Positions 10,531 through 21,977 of a DNA stretch of 64,000 nucleotides are shown here, one piece after another. This stretch comes from Hermatobates lingyangjiaoensis (Eukaryota; Arthropoda; Insecta; Hemiptera; Hermatobatidae). The position numbers and the translations under genes are program-made. Under the pieces are notes generated by a model that ran no database searches, was not told the origin of the DNA, and saw only the letters and a list, made by a program, of their open reading frames with translations. Location: the NCBI GenBank assembly GCA_026182355.1, contig JAPFBL010000233.1, positions 1,550,001-1,614,000 on the forward strand, in the 5' to 3' direction. Every line of letters starts with the position of its first letter. Position 1 is the first letter of the stretch.

Positions 10531-10534
10531 AATT

Positions 10535-10610
10535 TTGTGAGAATCGGACTCGAGACCTTAGCATTATAAGTGCAGCGTGCTACACTCTACGCCATGGAGA
10601 CTTTCATTGG
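10535..10610 (-). pseudogene. tRNA-like relic, tRNA-Ile(UAU)-like or SINE head
   Basis: Minus strand: TGGCGTAGAGTGTAGCACG resembles a D arm/box A. CACTTATAATGC resembles an anticodon arm with UAU. GGTCTCGAGTCCGATTC resembles box B/T arm. The acceptor ends do not pair convincingly, so it is a pseudogene or SINE head, not a functional tRNA. Confidence 0.5.
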
Positions 10611-10959
10611 CTTCTAAAACCTGATATAAATAAGGCATGATTCCTTGCTTTTATTTGTTTCACACAGGCGAAACTTGGAATACCTGTTAATTTGAGTTTA
10701 TGTTGGATCATTAAAATTAATATTAAAGAAAACAGTGAATAACATATGACTTTACTAATTCTATCAACATAAGTTAGACAAAATTAATGACTCTAGATGT
10801 AAAATATATTTCTGTTATAGAATAAACCTAACTAGTTTTTTCTTGGAAAGATCTTAGTCACAATTTTTAGAATCTTTACGTATTTACTTTCAATTCCAGG
10901 CGTTACTCTCTGCTCCAAAGGGACTTTTCCATGTTTCATTCATGCTTCAAAAACATAAG

Positions 10960-11345
10960 CATGAATTTAAAAAGGAAGCTCCTGTCATGTGTATGAGAAA
11001 TGTGAGAAATGCTGATCTACCGCGCTTATATAATGAAACAAGACTAATTGTCTTTCAAGGGAAAATAGTTTTAATTCCATGATTGAAATTTGTTTTTATT
11101 TAAGGAGAGCATGATTTCTTTTTCATGGATTCAATTTCAAATTCAGTTATCATTTGTCATGACTATTCACAAGTCTCAAGGAGAGACTCTACAAAAAGTA
11201 TTAGTTCATTTAGATAAAGCAGTATTTCAACATGGCTGATTACATGTTGAATGTAACCTTTCTCTGTTACAATGGGTCAAGACTAGTCTTGAATTATTAT
11301 AAACATCTGTACTAACTCGTAAATTGTGTTGCAGGCTCTAGACTG
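10960..11345 (+). pseudogene. Helitron/Pif1-type helicase C-terminal relic
   Basis: Two frames give consecutive blocks of a Pif1-like helicase as found in Helitrons. First is APVMCMRNV then RLYNETRLIV (10978-11055), the 'PVMLLRN...NGTRLIV' block. After a stop-containing stretch comes LSFVMTIHKSQGETLQKV then HLDKAVFQHG (11145-11237), matching the 'FAMTINKSQGQT...VFSHGQLYVA' helicase motif. Stops and a frame change show it is dead. No Helitron terminal hairpin was identified. Confidence 0.75.
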
Positions 11346-11404
11346 GTTTTGCACATTGTGAACTTTCAAAGTGGGCTGATTGGGTGTCTAAAACACCGAT
11401 GCAC

Positions 11405-11990
11405 AAGGTATGATGGATTTTTATAATAATAAAATATTATTATCAACCGTCATACCTCGTCTATCGCTGCTGAGGTCGCCCGATCAGTTTCGCAATAGCT
11501 GCATCATCAATAGGACTAATGTAACTGTCCAAAATCACGGATATATGGTAAATACCTATTTTTACTTAATGGTGCCAATATATATAGCTAAATTTCCTAC
11601 CTAACAGTTGTATTTCATTTTATTTTGTTTAATCTGTTTTTTGTCTTTTAAATTTTAAGTCGTCTCTGTCCTGTCCATCCTGTCGTCTTTTCATGTTTTT
11701 TATTGCTTTAAATATTATGTCTGCCTAGTGCTTAATTTGTTCGTTTATTAGGTTATCAATATTTTTGTGTTTATATATTTCCATTTCCTCTATTACATTT
11801 AATAATAAAATAAAACTGTTAGGTAGGAAATTTAAGAATATATAATGGCACCATTGAGTAAAAATAGGTATTTCTATCCGTGATTTTGGAAGGTTAAATT
11901 AGATCCATTGATGATACAGCCATTGTGAAACCGGTCGGGCGACTTCAGCAGCAATAGACGAGGTATGATGGTTGATTATAATATCTTATT
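11405..11990. mobile_element. Fold-back (MITE-like) element
   Basis: Arms 11430-11606 and 11815-11990 are about 160-bp inverted copies (ATACCTCGTCTATCGCTGC / GCAGCAATAGACGAGGTAT and on to CCTACCTAACAG / CTGTTAGGTAGG). They flank a 200-bp T-rich spacer. The left end also forms a local hairpin (GGTATGATGG / CCGTCATACC). No coding capacity. Several C/T and G/A differences separate the arms. Confidence 0.75.
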
Positions 11991-12469
11991 TACTAACCTC
12001 TGTGGTACTAACAATATACATGTATTTTATAAGAATATGATGTTTACTAACCTCAATCGCACTAACAATGTGCATGTATTCAAATATTACATACCTATTA
12101 CCTACTACGTACATACATACAAAGGTATACATACCTATACCTATTACATACCTATTTTAAGTGTTTTATTTATATTTAGTTATTAAAGAAAAAGAAACAA
12201 CGAAAAAGACAGAAAAAGAATTGTATTATTTATTTCGATTTGATTCATCTGTTAAATAGTAAATATGTATCAAATAAAGTTTATAAATATAATATTTTCA
12301 TGTCTCTCATGGGTACAGACACAGTGGCTGAATTGAAATTTCTATGTTGAATGGCCACAAGTGGGACAAAATTACTGCGAAATGGATTCTGACGAATAGG
12401 ATTAAACTAGACGTGGAGCTCTATCGCTACGGACCGATGAATCGGACAAAATCTATGGTTAACTCTGGT
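11991..12469. other. AT-rich stretch without recognisable features
   Basis: Repeats of TACCTATTAC / ACTAACCTC near 11990-12160. Nothing coding recognised. Confidence 0.4.
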
Positions 12470-12690
12470 ATATAACTGCTTATCAAATCTTTGAATGCGA
12501 TTATAATGATGGAACCTTTTTCCATATCTGTGCTTTTTATAAAATAACATTGCAAAGTATTTTTAATTTTATTTATTTATAGTTTTATAAATTTTTTTAT
12601 AGTATTTATAGTTTTATTTAACAATATAAAACAATACGGTTTTATATTGTTTGCTTTCTTAATTTTGCAAGCTATCATGTCAAATGAAGA
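12470..12690 (-). repeat. Dispersed repeat, second copy of 9044-9215
   Basis: The reverse complement matches 9044-9215 (TTGCAAAATTAAGAAAGCAA and ATATGGAAAAAGGTT...TTATAATCGCATT) with an AT-rich insertion in the middle. Family unknown. Confidence 0.65.
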
Positions 12691-12889
12691 ATAATGTTAT
12701 ATAGGACAAAGAAAATTTGGTATGTGTTTTATATTCAATCAGACATTTATTAGCTTTTTGAGACACATTTTGTAGGAGAAAAGATAATATTATTATTATT
12801 AATTGATATTACCATTATTATATTTTTTGCATCATGATGCTGCTGTGTAACAATGTAATAAGTAGTGGACAAACAAAATTGTACAACCT

Positions 12890-13310
12890 TATAACCTGTT
12901 TTGATGTATTGCCGTGTATATAAACCTTTCGGTCATACCACGGAATAAAACAGACCAGGTCGATGTTTTTTTACGTGGTGTCCTTTAGCCACGCTGGGAA
13001 ATCCCACCAGACCTCGCAAGGAAGCACTGCTGGCAGTCCACAGCATGGACAAAGTGGACCTCGCGGAGGCGGGTATCCACGACCGACATCACGCATACAA
13101 CCTTATGACCTGTTTTGATCTATTGTCGTGTATCTAAGCCTTTCGTCATACGACTGAATAAAACAGACCAGCGCGATGGTTTTTACGTGGTGTCCTTTAG
13201 CCACGCTGGGGAATCCCACCAGTTCGCGCAAGGAGGTACTGCTGGCAGTTCACATCATGCCCAAGGTGGACCTCGCGGAGGCGAGCATCCACGATAGACA
13301 TCACTCACAA
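12890..13310. repeat. Two-copy tandem repeat of about 210 bp
   Basis: Unit 1 (about 12890-13098) and unit 2 (about 13100-13308) share GTGGTGTCCTTTAGCCACGC, CTGGCAGT, GTGGACCTCGCGGAGGCG and GACATCAC. GC-rich against its surroundings. A weaker third match (GTGGACCACACGGAGGCGGG) lies at 13995-14020. It sits directly downstream of the minus-strand LINE end at 13384 and may be that element's 3' untranslated repeat. Confidence 0.8.
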
Positions 13311-13383
13311 ATTTTACCACAATGCACTGAATACTCTCCTTGGAAAAAAAACATGCTTAGGACTATGATTGGTATTATTATAT

Positions 13384-13926
13384 TCAATTTTGCAATTCCC
13401 AAACTCTTTTAACTTTTGCAATATTGTATAAAAATTTCAAAAACCAACTTTTATACCTGGGACTAAAGGCTTTATCATATATAGTTGCCAAAAATCTACC
13501 AACTTCCATTTTAAGGGTAAATCCAGCGTGTTGGTACCTAGGACAAACCTCGAGGACATGACTTACCGTCTCCTGAGGGACACCACACTCACAGACCTCA
13601 TCATCCTTTTTCTTAAATCTAAATAAATATGCTTTAAAATCACCATGGGATGTTATGACTTGGGTCAACCAGTGTGTGATATTCAACTTCTTTATTCTGA
13701 GTCTTCCTTTAACAGTCGGGAAGAAAATTCTTGTCCATCGTCCTGTGTTGCCATGTTCCCACCTATGCTCCCATATGTCAATTGTCCATTTGTGTAACAC
13801 CCTCCTTCTATCCTCAGTATCAACAGCCCTGTATCTTATCCATCGCGGGGAAAGACCTCTCTGTAGCCTAAAAGAATACGACCTGTGTTGACCTATACGC
13901 GTTACTGAGCCTCCCGTCCATACCAC
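13384..13926 (-). pseudogene. R1-like LINE, C-terminal fragment of ORF2
   Basis: A 180-codon open frame. Residues about 20-75 resemble the end of the RT/linker region (LQRGLSPRWIRYRAV...GRWTRIFFP). Then comes THWLTQVITSHGDFKAYL and a Cys/His motif CECGVPQETVSHVLEVCP, the zinc-knuckle-like end seen in R1/I-superclade ORF2 proteins. The N-terminal RT and endonuclease are missing, so it is a 5'-truncated copy, though this part remains open. R1 versus a related arthropod clade is not settled. Confidence 0.85.
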
Positions 13927-13930
13927 AGCT

Positions 13931-15436
13931 TCTTAATCAAGTCAGGTTGCTATTGAACGATTTGCCCTTTAACCGTCGCATGGCGACGTTCAAGGTGGAC
14001 CACACGGAGGCGGGTAACTCGATGCTACAACGCGCAACATACCAATTGACACGCGCAACAGTTACACTGGGAACGTGACAAAACGGACAAAATAAAATAA
14101 ATCCAAGTGTAACAGAAACATCAAATCTCATTAAAACTATAAGTATCAATAAAGTTGACTTTATATCCTCCAATCAGAAAGCTCCATACATTGTTGTCTC
14201 TTACCGTGCCGCCATCAGTTAAGCTTGTATATTAGACCTGGACCTTCCAATCCAGGGATCAAAGGCCATACTCCATATTCTGTTGTAGAAATGTGTTTTT
14301 CCCTCTTATTCGTAAGGTATTTCTTTTACTAGCTTTCTCCATCCAATCCGGTTTTTTAAAAAATTGTGTGCTACATCAATATCATTCGCATTAGATGAGA
14401 TGTACTTACAGAATTTAGTGAAATCGTAGAAAAATAACAACAATGTGATTTGACAATAATTTGATGAAGATTATTGATTATTTTAGCTGATAATTGTATC
14501 AATTTCAGTCAAGGATAATCACAGAATTATTTTAAATTTATAAATAGTTTGATATAGTTTATAATACAAAGAGTGAACCAGCTATCAACTCTCTCATTGA
14601 CTCATCTCAAATGACAGGAACCTGTGAATTATTCAAGCTGTGGATAAACGGTCTAAGAGGTAACCTAAAAGGGACCACGCAATTAAGGATTCTGTAACAG
14701 GTCTGTGAAGGCCTATGGACTAACTTACCCTTTCTTAGTGAAGCAATTACTTTGATAATTTAGTGAATGATAATTTAAAACAGATTATAAAGATTTTGAT
14801 AGGAAAGATCATACTCTACAAGTCACCGAAGGAATCCATATTCGGCTGCTAAGTACAAGTAGTTACAACTGACCTTAATAAAAAAAATAACGATTTGTTC
14901 ATTGCCTTGGCATTAATTTCTTATAAATCTTTATTTCAATCTTTAATTGTTTATTATCTAATGTTTTTATTATTTAATTATTTTATTTACTTATTGTTAT
15001 TATTATTTGTATTATTAATATTGTTTTATTTTCATTTTTTTAATTTAAACTTTTAATTTAATTTTTTTTTAATATGTATATTAGTTATACATATCAAAAT
15101 CTCATTCTTTCAAAATATACTTGTATATCAAAGTTTAAAATGAAAATCGTATTTGCTAATGAATTTACAGAACATAAGAGTTACAAAATAGAATAAATGA
15201 AACTTCACGGATAAAGGATTATATGGTTTCATGTTTAATTCAGTTATTTCTTTATGTAAATGGCCCTATTTCACCATGAATAAACAACAACGCTTTAATT
15301 GAAAATATTAGATGCTGGAACAGCTACAAGTTCATTTTCTAGAATGAAATAATCAAATTAGTCGATTTATCAAACAATTAATGTAGACAATGAATCTATA
15401 TCATCCAAAACAAGTATCACTTTTCTGTCTTGTTAA
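13931..15436. other. AT-rich stretch, apart from a weak LINE-like start
   Basis: 13937-14173 (minus) may be degraded upstream sequence of the LINE at 13384, in a shifted frame. I see nothing from about 14200 to 15436. Confidence 0.4.
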
Positions 15437-15439
15437 TAC

Positions 15440-15479
<40 letters not shown>
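15437..15479. repeat. (TTA)n microsatellite, LINE tail
   Basis: About 14 TTA units. On the minus strand this is the (TAA)n 3' tail of the LINE derivative to its right. Confidence 0.9.
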
Positions 15480-16265
15480 TGAGAGTGACTATAGCACTGA
15501 GTCTTAAAAAAAAGCGATTGTACTTCCCCTCTTCTGTACTAAAGTACCCCAGCAGTTAGCTTCAACGCCTCCAAGAAGCTCAGCACATTTGCTGGTTCCT
15601 GCGGTAAAAGTTTTTATATGGTTTCGTTGAGTGTCCAGAAGCACCTACCTCTGTGTAGCAAAGTAGTCTGACAGTCATCCAGCAGGTGCAACGGTGTTTC
15701 TTCCTCTTTGCAGAATCTGCATAAACCATTATTGACAATGTCCATTCAGGCTCCCTACGTTTCGGGAGAAAGTAACTTCCTTTCTCCTTCTTCGGGACTT
15801 TCATCTTCGGGTCATCAGGTGGACTTGTGGGAGGTTGGCTCCCACTAGTTGGAACATTTGGACCCTCTGAGCTTCCGGAGGATGGTCTGCTGACTTCCTT
15901 CTCCTTACAGGGGAAAACCCCTGAATGAATATCGGTGGTATTTTGTATGCTCCGGCAGAGCACCGCATACCGGAGTAAGGCTATTTACTCAAGGCAGTCG
16001 CCTGGTACCATTGAGACTCCGTTAATAATACAGTAACCCCAGTATCATCCATCCTTCGGCAAGGATCGCCTAACACCTTAAATTGACGCTGAGATAAAAG
16101 GAGGGGATTTGGGGATTAGGAAGGATGTGAAACGAAGGCAGTCAGAGCCAGCCCCTGGTCACCTTCTCCTTCGTTTGTCCCTGCATATATCCCTGCATAG
16201 CTTCGTGAAGGCCGAAAGTCGGAGTTGAGTATTAGAGGCTATTAGTGGCGTTTAATCACTCCATT
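15480..16265 (-). mobile_element. Internally deleted LINE (I/jockey-like)
   Basis: The 3' part (15540-15755) translates to GLCRFCKEEETPLHLLDDCQ, the C-terminal C-x-x-C...H...C motif of LINE ORF2, followed by a stop and the (TAA)n tail. The 5' part (15760-16265) resembles a LINE 5' region and the start of ORF1. It includes a proline/lysine-rich frame (PTSGSQPPTSPPDDPKMKVP) and GC-rich untranslated sequence. The RT is absent: the two ends meet near 15757. It is either a deletion derivative or a non-autonomous family. Confidence 0.65.
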
Positions 16266-16955
16266 ACTACCTCTGTTAATACACATTAATGATCTGTTTG
16301 TAGTCTACATACCACATTAGTTTTTTACACATCAATAACAATAACAAAGAGACTGTTAACCTCGTAAGTGCTGTATATACACTGGCATTTCAGCTTGACA
16401 TTTTTGATCAAATACCACAAAATAAGCTACTAATTAAGACGTGATGCATACACAAAATGAAGTTGAGCACACATTAAGTTATATGCATATTGCAAAATAT
16501 TATTTATGCTTTTTTTATGGTTCAACTGAAACAACAATACAATTTTTGTTATATGTTGCAAAACATCAAGTGATGGTTATTAATAAATATTAATATTTCA
16601 GTAATGCCAGCGGAAATTACAACATTTCAAGAAAATCTTCCCTGGATGGTAATTTGAAAGGAGGTTTACTGGTCAGTTTGCTTCTAGGGAAGAATGGTAG
16701 ATAATATTCTAGCCATTTTATAAATTACATTTGTTTTTGTTTAATAGTTTTATAAAACTATTAAATGTATATATAGTTTTATAAATTTATCAACAGTAGT
16801 TGATGCAAAATGTTATTGAAAATTTATATAAATAACACAAGATTATCAAAAGTGCCAATTTTTGACCAATTTTCTTAGTATAAACATCCTTAATACAATA
16901 GTCAAATTATACTTGGGCAATCACCACTTTGTTTGAAATTCATCAGAGATTTCAA
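16266..16955. other. AT-rich stretch without recognisable features
   Basis: Nothing supportable seen. Confidence 0.4.
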
Positions 16956-16957
16956 TA

Positions 16958-17482
16958 TACGTGGTGTTCCAAAAAATTTTATATAATTTCGCAATTTAAT
17001 AACTTTGTTAGAACTCGTTCAAATAACTTCAAATATTTAGAACAGATGTAGAAACAGTGTAAAATTACAATCCCAGTAATAAAATGCTATTTACTGGAAA
17101 AGAAAAGGCACTCTGTGTGTCCGGATCCCTCTTTTCTGAACAGACAGCCTTTCTCTTTGAACTTCTTATGCCAGCTCAAAATCTGCATTCCTATTGGCGA
17201 CCTTTTAAAGAACTCTCTCACAAATTGACTCTGCACACTCTTATTTGATGTGTTTAAATAAACTTCAGCACACAGAATTCCTTTTCTCTTCCAGTAAATG
17301 CCATTTTATTACTCTACCTGTAAACAAAAAGACAAAGGACATAACGATAAAATTATAATAGGATTGTATTTTTGCACTGTTTCTATATTACGCCATAAAT
17401 ATTTGAAGTCATAAATGTTTGAACGAGTTCTAACAAAGTTATTAAATTGTGAAATTTGATCGAATTTTTTGAAACACCCTAT
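16958..17482 (-). mobile_element. mariner-family deletion derivative
   Basis: Terminal inverted repeats of about 100 bp (GGTGTTCCAAAAAATTTTAT... and its inverted partner ending GAAACACCCT) are flanked by TA. The interior, minus strand about 17275-17095, reads AEVYLNTSNKSVQSQFVREF then SWHKKFKEKGCLFRKEGSGH. This matches the N-terminal helix-turn-helix region of mariner transposases ('W..KF.E.G...R...G'). The DD(E/D) catalytic domain is missing, so it is non-autonomous. Confidence 0.85.
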
Positions 17483-17865
17483 ATATACCTGGTGGTTTGT
17501 ATAAGATATTAATATTGTTATTCTTTTCGTAAAAAAGTACTAAAATACTATTAACTATTTTAATAAAATTTTTTTATAGAACTTTTATTTATTTTTTTAT
17601 TTAATAGAACTTTTTTATTCTATAGAATAGAATTAACATTCTATTCATCCATGTAATGCAGTTCTTGATTATATTTAACTTGATTTGAATTAACTAGGAC
17701 TTGATGTGTGCATAATTAGATTAGGTAATGTAGTAGAAGTTCTTTTAAAACTCCTAAAGCATTATGTAATAAATCTGTCAAGGTTCCTATACTTTTGACA
17801 GTCAATCAGTTTCTCGGAGCAAATGTTTTATAAATGAGTGACTTCACATCCAATACCGTTGTTTA
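17483..17865. other. AT-rich stretch without recognisable features
   Basis: Nothing supportable seen. Confidence 0.4.
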
Positions 17866-18026
17866 AATCTGTTGAGTATACAACAATCAATCCTGTTGCT
17901 TACGATTTAATTCCACTGCTGACGATTCTAACAACTAATATCGTACTTCTAAATCTGTTGCTGAGTATACAACAATCAATCCTGTTGCTTACGATTTAAT
18001 TCCACTGCTGACGATTCTAACGACCA
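17866..18026. repeat. Two-copy tandem duplication of about 84 bp
   Basis: AGTATACAACAATCAATCCT through CTGCTGACGATTCTAAC occurs at 17875-17932 and again at 17964-18021 with almost no change. Simple tandem duplication. Confidence 0.85.
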
Positions 18027-20600
18027 AAGCCATTTTCAACAACCTACCTCGTGATGTTGAATCATCATGTGGACATGATGGTATCATTTTGTGAATAATG
18101 GTTGAATGTTCATGGTAAATAAATTCCACAAGTCTTTTACAGCTCTTGGGTTCGCCCTCTTGTTCATGTAAGTAAGTGCTTCTCAATTATATTCAATTAT
18201 ACGCCCCCCTCCCCACTCCTAGCAAGAAGAAAAAAATCGCTTCCCCTACGCTTTCCTCCCTCCACCACAACTATATAAAATTATTATAGGTAACTCTGCA
18301 TAATATCGTATCCTTATTAGCACTAAAGAAAACAAAAAAAAAAAAGAACGAAATATAGTTAAACATACAAGAATAACTTCATTGATATTGTTTAAATGTA
18401 AATTTCATAAATTCCATAAATATATTTCCAAGGGGTTCTACTACAGTATAAAAATTGAAAAACACTGCCATAACACACTCTAACAATGAGAGCGCCACTG
18501 TCAACTACTGGAATAGATGTACAATTACACTTTATTAAAAGTTGAGGAAAAACATGTTCCCCAAGGTCTCCCCGACCCCCCCGGGAATCGCACCGAGCCC
18601 CGCTATTTAAGAAAAACTGATATAAGTACGTTGTGGATGCCTGCCTCAGTACTGTCCACTTTAGATGCATCAAGCACTCCCTTTTCTTGGTAATTTGTTG
18701 ACATCCGATAGGCTACAAGTTAGCATAGTGATGAAGGAGTTTGATCAAGTTATCTACCTTATCACATTATTTCTTTCAGGTTGAAATATATAAATTATAT
18801 CAGAACAGTTATGGAAAGGCGGTTTAATTTCAAACAAAACAGACTTGGTTAAAACTTTGACGAGCCATTCAAAACAGTCATTTTATGGAGATTTAGATAT
18901 TGGATTCTACTTAGTACACTGATAAAACAAAGAAAAAGGTTTTTTATTCCTAGAAAAAATACACACCGCATTCATCAATTCCATAAGACATGTGACAGTC
19001 GTGATTATAGAAAATAAATTAGAAGACTCATAAATACAATCATTCCTTGCTTGTTTGTAACGACTAGACGTTAAAAGAAGAGCAATAGATTGCAGATTAG
19101 GTTTGTTAAATACAATAGCTCAATAAATGAGTAGAATGAACTACTCTATGTTTTACACAAACTGTTTCTCATTAGAACCTGGTTTATTGAGCCACATTGC
19201 TGGGTTGATTCCATTAAACTACATTAAACTTAGTATCTTCACACTTGACCTGATTTTCTACAGACTAGAGTCACATCAAGGCTATCAAGTATGTAGAATC
19301 ATGGTGCAAATGTGAACTTCTAAACATAAGTACTAAAATAAAGCACACTGTTAAACCAAGTCTAGTCACATGAATGCAATTTTTATTTTGAACGAAATTA
19401 AAACAATAATATCGCGAGCCTACTTTAATCCGATTGCAGCCCACTTGCAATCAATCTTGCCTGAAATGAGCAAAAGCTGTTTTGATTAAGATATCACATA
19501 AAGATAATTCACCAGCGGTATAAATTCTACTAAATAAAAAATCACTAGAAGACATAAAGAATGGCTTTTTTGCTTCTTTTCTTTTAGAAGGGAAAAATGG
19601 TTAATTTTATTTTCTCGGATTCTTTTTCTTGTGTTTATTTTTTTTATTCTTTTATTTATCTTAGAATTAAGGTCAATATTACTGGAAAATATCAGCAACT
19701 TACCGACTAGAATCAAAATACTTTTAAAACAATACTAAGTGCTCCTAAAAAACTTAAATATTTAATTTTAAATAAACGCAAAAAAATTCCAGAGATAGAA
19801 AGAATTAAAAATTGATAATAATAATAATAAATTGATAAGGAAAAAAAATTACGATAATGTTCCCCCTAGTAATTGTATCTAAAATAAAATATTTAATGCC
19901 AAGACAGATTTTAATATAGAATCTTTGAATATTTTAAATGATGTATTACGTCAAAAGCATCTACTAACATGTTAATTACTTTAAAAAACTATTTTCTTTT
20001 TAAAATAAACAATGTTTATATCATACATTGATATTGTTTATTCAATGTTAATATGTTCTTTTGACAGTAACGTTACTTAAAAATCAATACATGTTTCTTA
20101 GTTAATATAAACTGTATCCAGTTGTTGTTAGTATGATCCTAATGGTTGGCACAGAATATGTTACAACAAAATTATCTTTCATATATGGCTAACGTGTCTT
20201 CCTTTAATACTACTTATATATCTCATTTAGAACCAGGTGAATTTATTTAGACAAACTTCAAAAAAGAAAAGAAAAACCCATTACGATCTGTAAAACTCAT
20301 TTATCAGCCTTATTGGTTCATCTCCACAGTTTTAATGCAATATCTGATGGTTACCAATATACTGAGATCGAAAACAGTTTGAAAGAATAGCTTAAAGATG
20401 GGTGATAAAAGTAATTGTCTGTAGAGTTATTCTTATTATAACAGAATATAATGTGAATTGGGGTTAAGATTTCCTTTATTAAGTTTTGTAATAGCTGTAA
20501 ATTACATTGTATAACTTGTAATAGTTTACAAGTTGTAATAATCTCTTTTCATATTGCTTTGTTATATAATTTCAGATCATGTATATAATTTCTTACTATC
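18027..20600. other. AT-rich stretch without recognisable features
   Basis: A small GC-rich island lies at 18560-18605 (CCCCGACCCCCCCGGGAATCG). Other frames are short and low-complexity. No gene recognised. Confidence 0.4.
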
Positions 20601-20604
20601 CTTT

Positions 20605-20711
20605 GTCTGTAGGCCTATAAAAAAGGTTCTAGAATAAACTCAAAGTCGGCAACGAGAGTTTAATTTTGAAGTTAGTAAATTGACGGAACCCTGATTACAT
20701 AATACGCCTCT
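20605..20711 (+). repeat. PLE-2 family 3' end, decayed hammerhead-like motif
   Basis: GGCCTATAAAAAAGGTT...GTCGGCAACGAGAG followed by a CCCTGATTACATAATACGCC-type border into (TA)n parallels the 3' terminus of PLE-2 at 51316-51420. The GAAA box is lost. Confidence 0.65.
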
Positions 20712-20712
20712 A

Positions 20713-20756
<44 letters not shown>

Positions 20757-20772
20757 TATATATATATTCTAT
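20712..20772. repeat. (TA)n tract
   Basis: About 60 bp of TA with few interruptions at a PLE border. Confidence 0.9.
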
Positions 20773-21114
20773 ATAATAATACTATATAAAAGTTTGATCA
20801 CGATTCTTCCATTTCCTACCAATTTTTACAAGGTGGATGGAGACCACTCATTTAGACGTTTGCCATAATGAAGAATATCATGATCATTTGCACAATGTCG
20901 ACGTTGTCATGGAATCATGGCTGATATATAAAGCTTATATTGTGTCATTGTGGTTGGCAAATATGTTCGTCATATTCAATGATCTCTGACTAGACAGGCT
21001 TCATCATGGCTTGTTGCTATTATTTAGCATCAAACAACTCCAGACCTGATGCTCTTACTGGTTGGCAGTGGTTAGATACTGATTTTTACTTTACGTTTTT
21101 ATTTGGAAATCTTC

Positions 21115-21117
<3 letters not shown>
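20773..21117. other. Stretch without recognisable features
   Basis: No coding or repeat signal recognised. Confidence 0.4.

Positions 21118-21155
<38 letters not shown>
21118..21155. repeat. (TA)n tract
   Basis: Pure TA, left border of a family A PLE fragment. Confidence 0.9.
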
Positions 21156-21158
<3 letters not shown>

Positions 21159-21289
21159 GATTTCAAAATAAAAACGTGAAATAACAATCAATGATCAAAC
21201 CGCAATAAGAAATGGGAAAACAAGACTAAGAACCTTTCAACCGTAGCAAGCGATCTTCGTCAGAGTCAAAAACCCAACTCAAACACGTA
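21156..21289 (-). ncRNA. PLE family A 3' fragment with hammerhead motif
   Basis: Minus strand: GACU, CUGACGA (21263-21257), stem II GAUCG/CGGUU with a mismatch, GAAA (21238-21235). Stem III AGGUUC has lost its palindrome, followed by AGUC. The fragment ends in (TA)n. Confidence 0.65.
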
Positions 21290-21715
21290 ATCTTTAATTT
21301 ATAATATTACTGTTACTTTAGATTTATCGGCTTTAGTGATTTTTATAGTACTATCATTTTTACGCTTAAAATAAGCCTCGACAAAACGTCTAGGAACACT
21401 TACAACATCAGTTTTTTCTGAAAGACCGTATACTATTCCTTTTAAAATATTTAAATTATCGATATCTGTATTATTTAATAATTCAGCTTTACAAAAATCC
21501 TTAGCCACTTGAAAATAATTTAATTTATTACTGTTAGGAACAAATTTAAACCATATCCTAATGCTGCTACTGCATTATTATCTAATAGTCCGCCTGATAA
21601 ATTAAGAACTAATTTTCTATTTTCATTTGTATTCCACGGGCTATTGTCAATTAATCTCTGAAGTTTTTTTATTATATACTTCAGAAAAATTTTTACATAC
21701 CATTTCATTGATATA
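21290..21715 (-). pseudogene. PLE fragment upstream of and into the RT domain
   Basis: Two minus frames joined by a frameshift near 21512. The first gives LVLNLSGGLLDNNAVAALGYGLNF, the second DFCKAELLNNTDID then FVEAYFKRKN and ITKADKSKVTVIL. These match the PLE block 'NLS...L...E..VL..GLNF' and the start of RT ('ADKG..VVI'), seen in PLE-1 as NLTNRTLTPDEEEVLNLGLN and IRRADKAASYVLI. No RT catalytic motifs remain. Confidence 0.75.
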
Positions 21716-21720
21716 TATGG

Positions 21721-21751
<31 letters not shown>

Positions 21752-21754
21752 ATT

Positions 21755-21935
21755 AAAAATTATGCCAATTTTAACTTTTGTTCTTTTCCGGGTTAATTTT
21801 TAAAGTTTTCTCACTATGGATTTCCACCTTTCTGGTAAAATATAAAGTAATTCACAAAAGTTAAAATTGGCATAATTTTTTATAAAACATGTTTTATTGA
21901 AGGTCTGCTCCCAAAATACACAAATATATATATAA
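21755..21935 (+). pseudogene. PLE N-terminal fragment, small palindrome
   Basis: The plus strand at 21855-21935 translates to KVKIGIIFYKTC then FIEGLLPKYTNI before (TA)n. The left end (21760-21790) carries the same sequence inverted, so both ends of this short insertion finish in (TA)n. Confidence 0.7.
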
Positions 21936-21977
21936 ACTAGAATTTAAAAAAGAACACATAGAAAGGAAACCACTGAA

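Noticed and set aside
15580..15963. 127-codon minus frame as a host gene
   Set aside because: Half is LINE ORF1-like and half reads the LINE ORF2 end in the wrong frame; it is a deletion-junction artefact.
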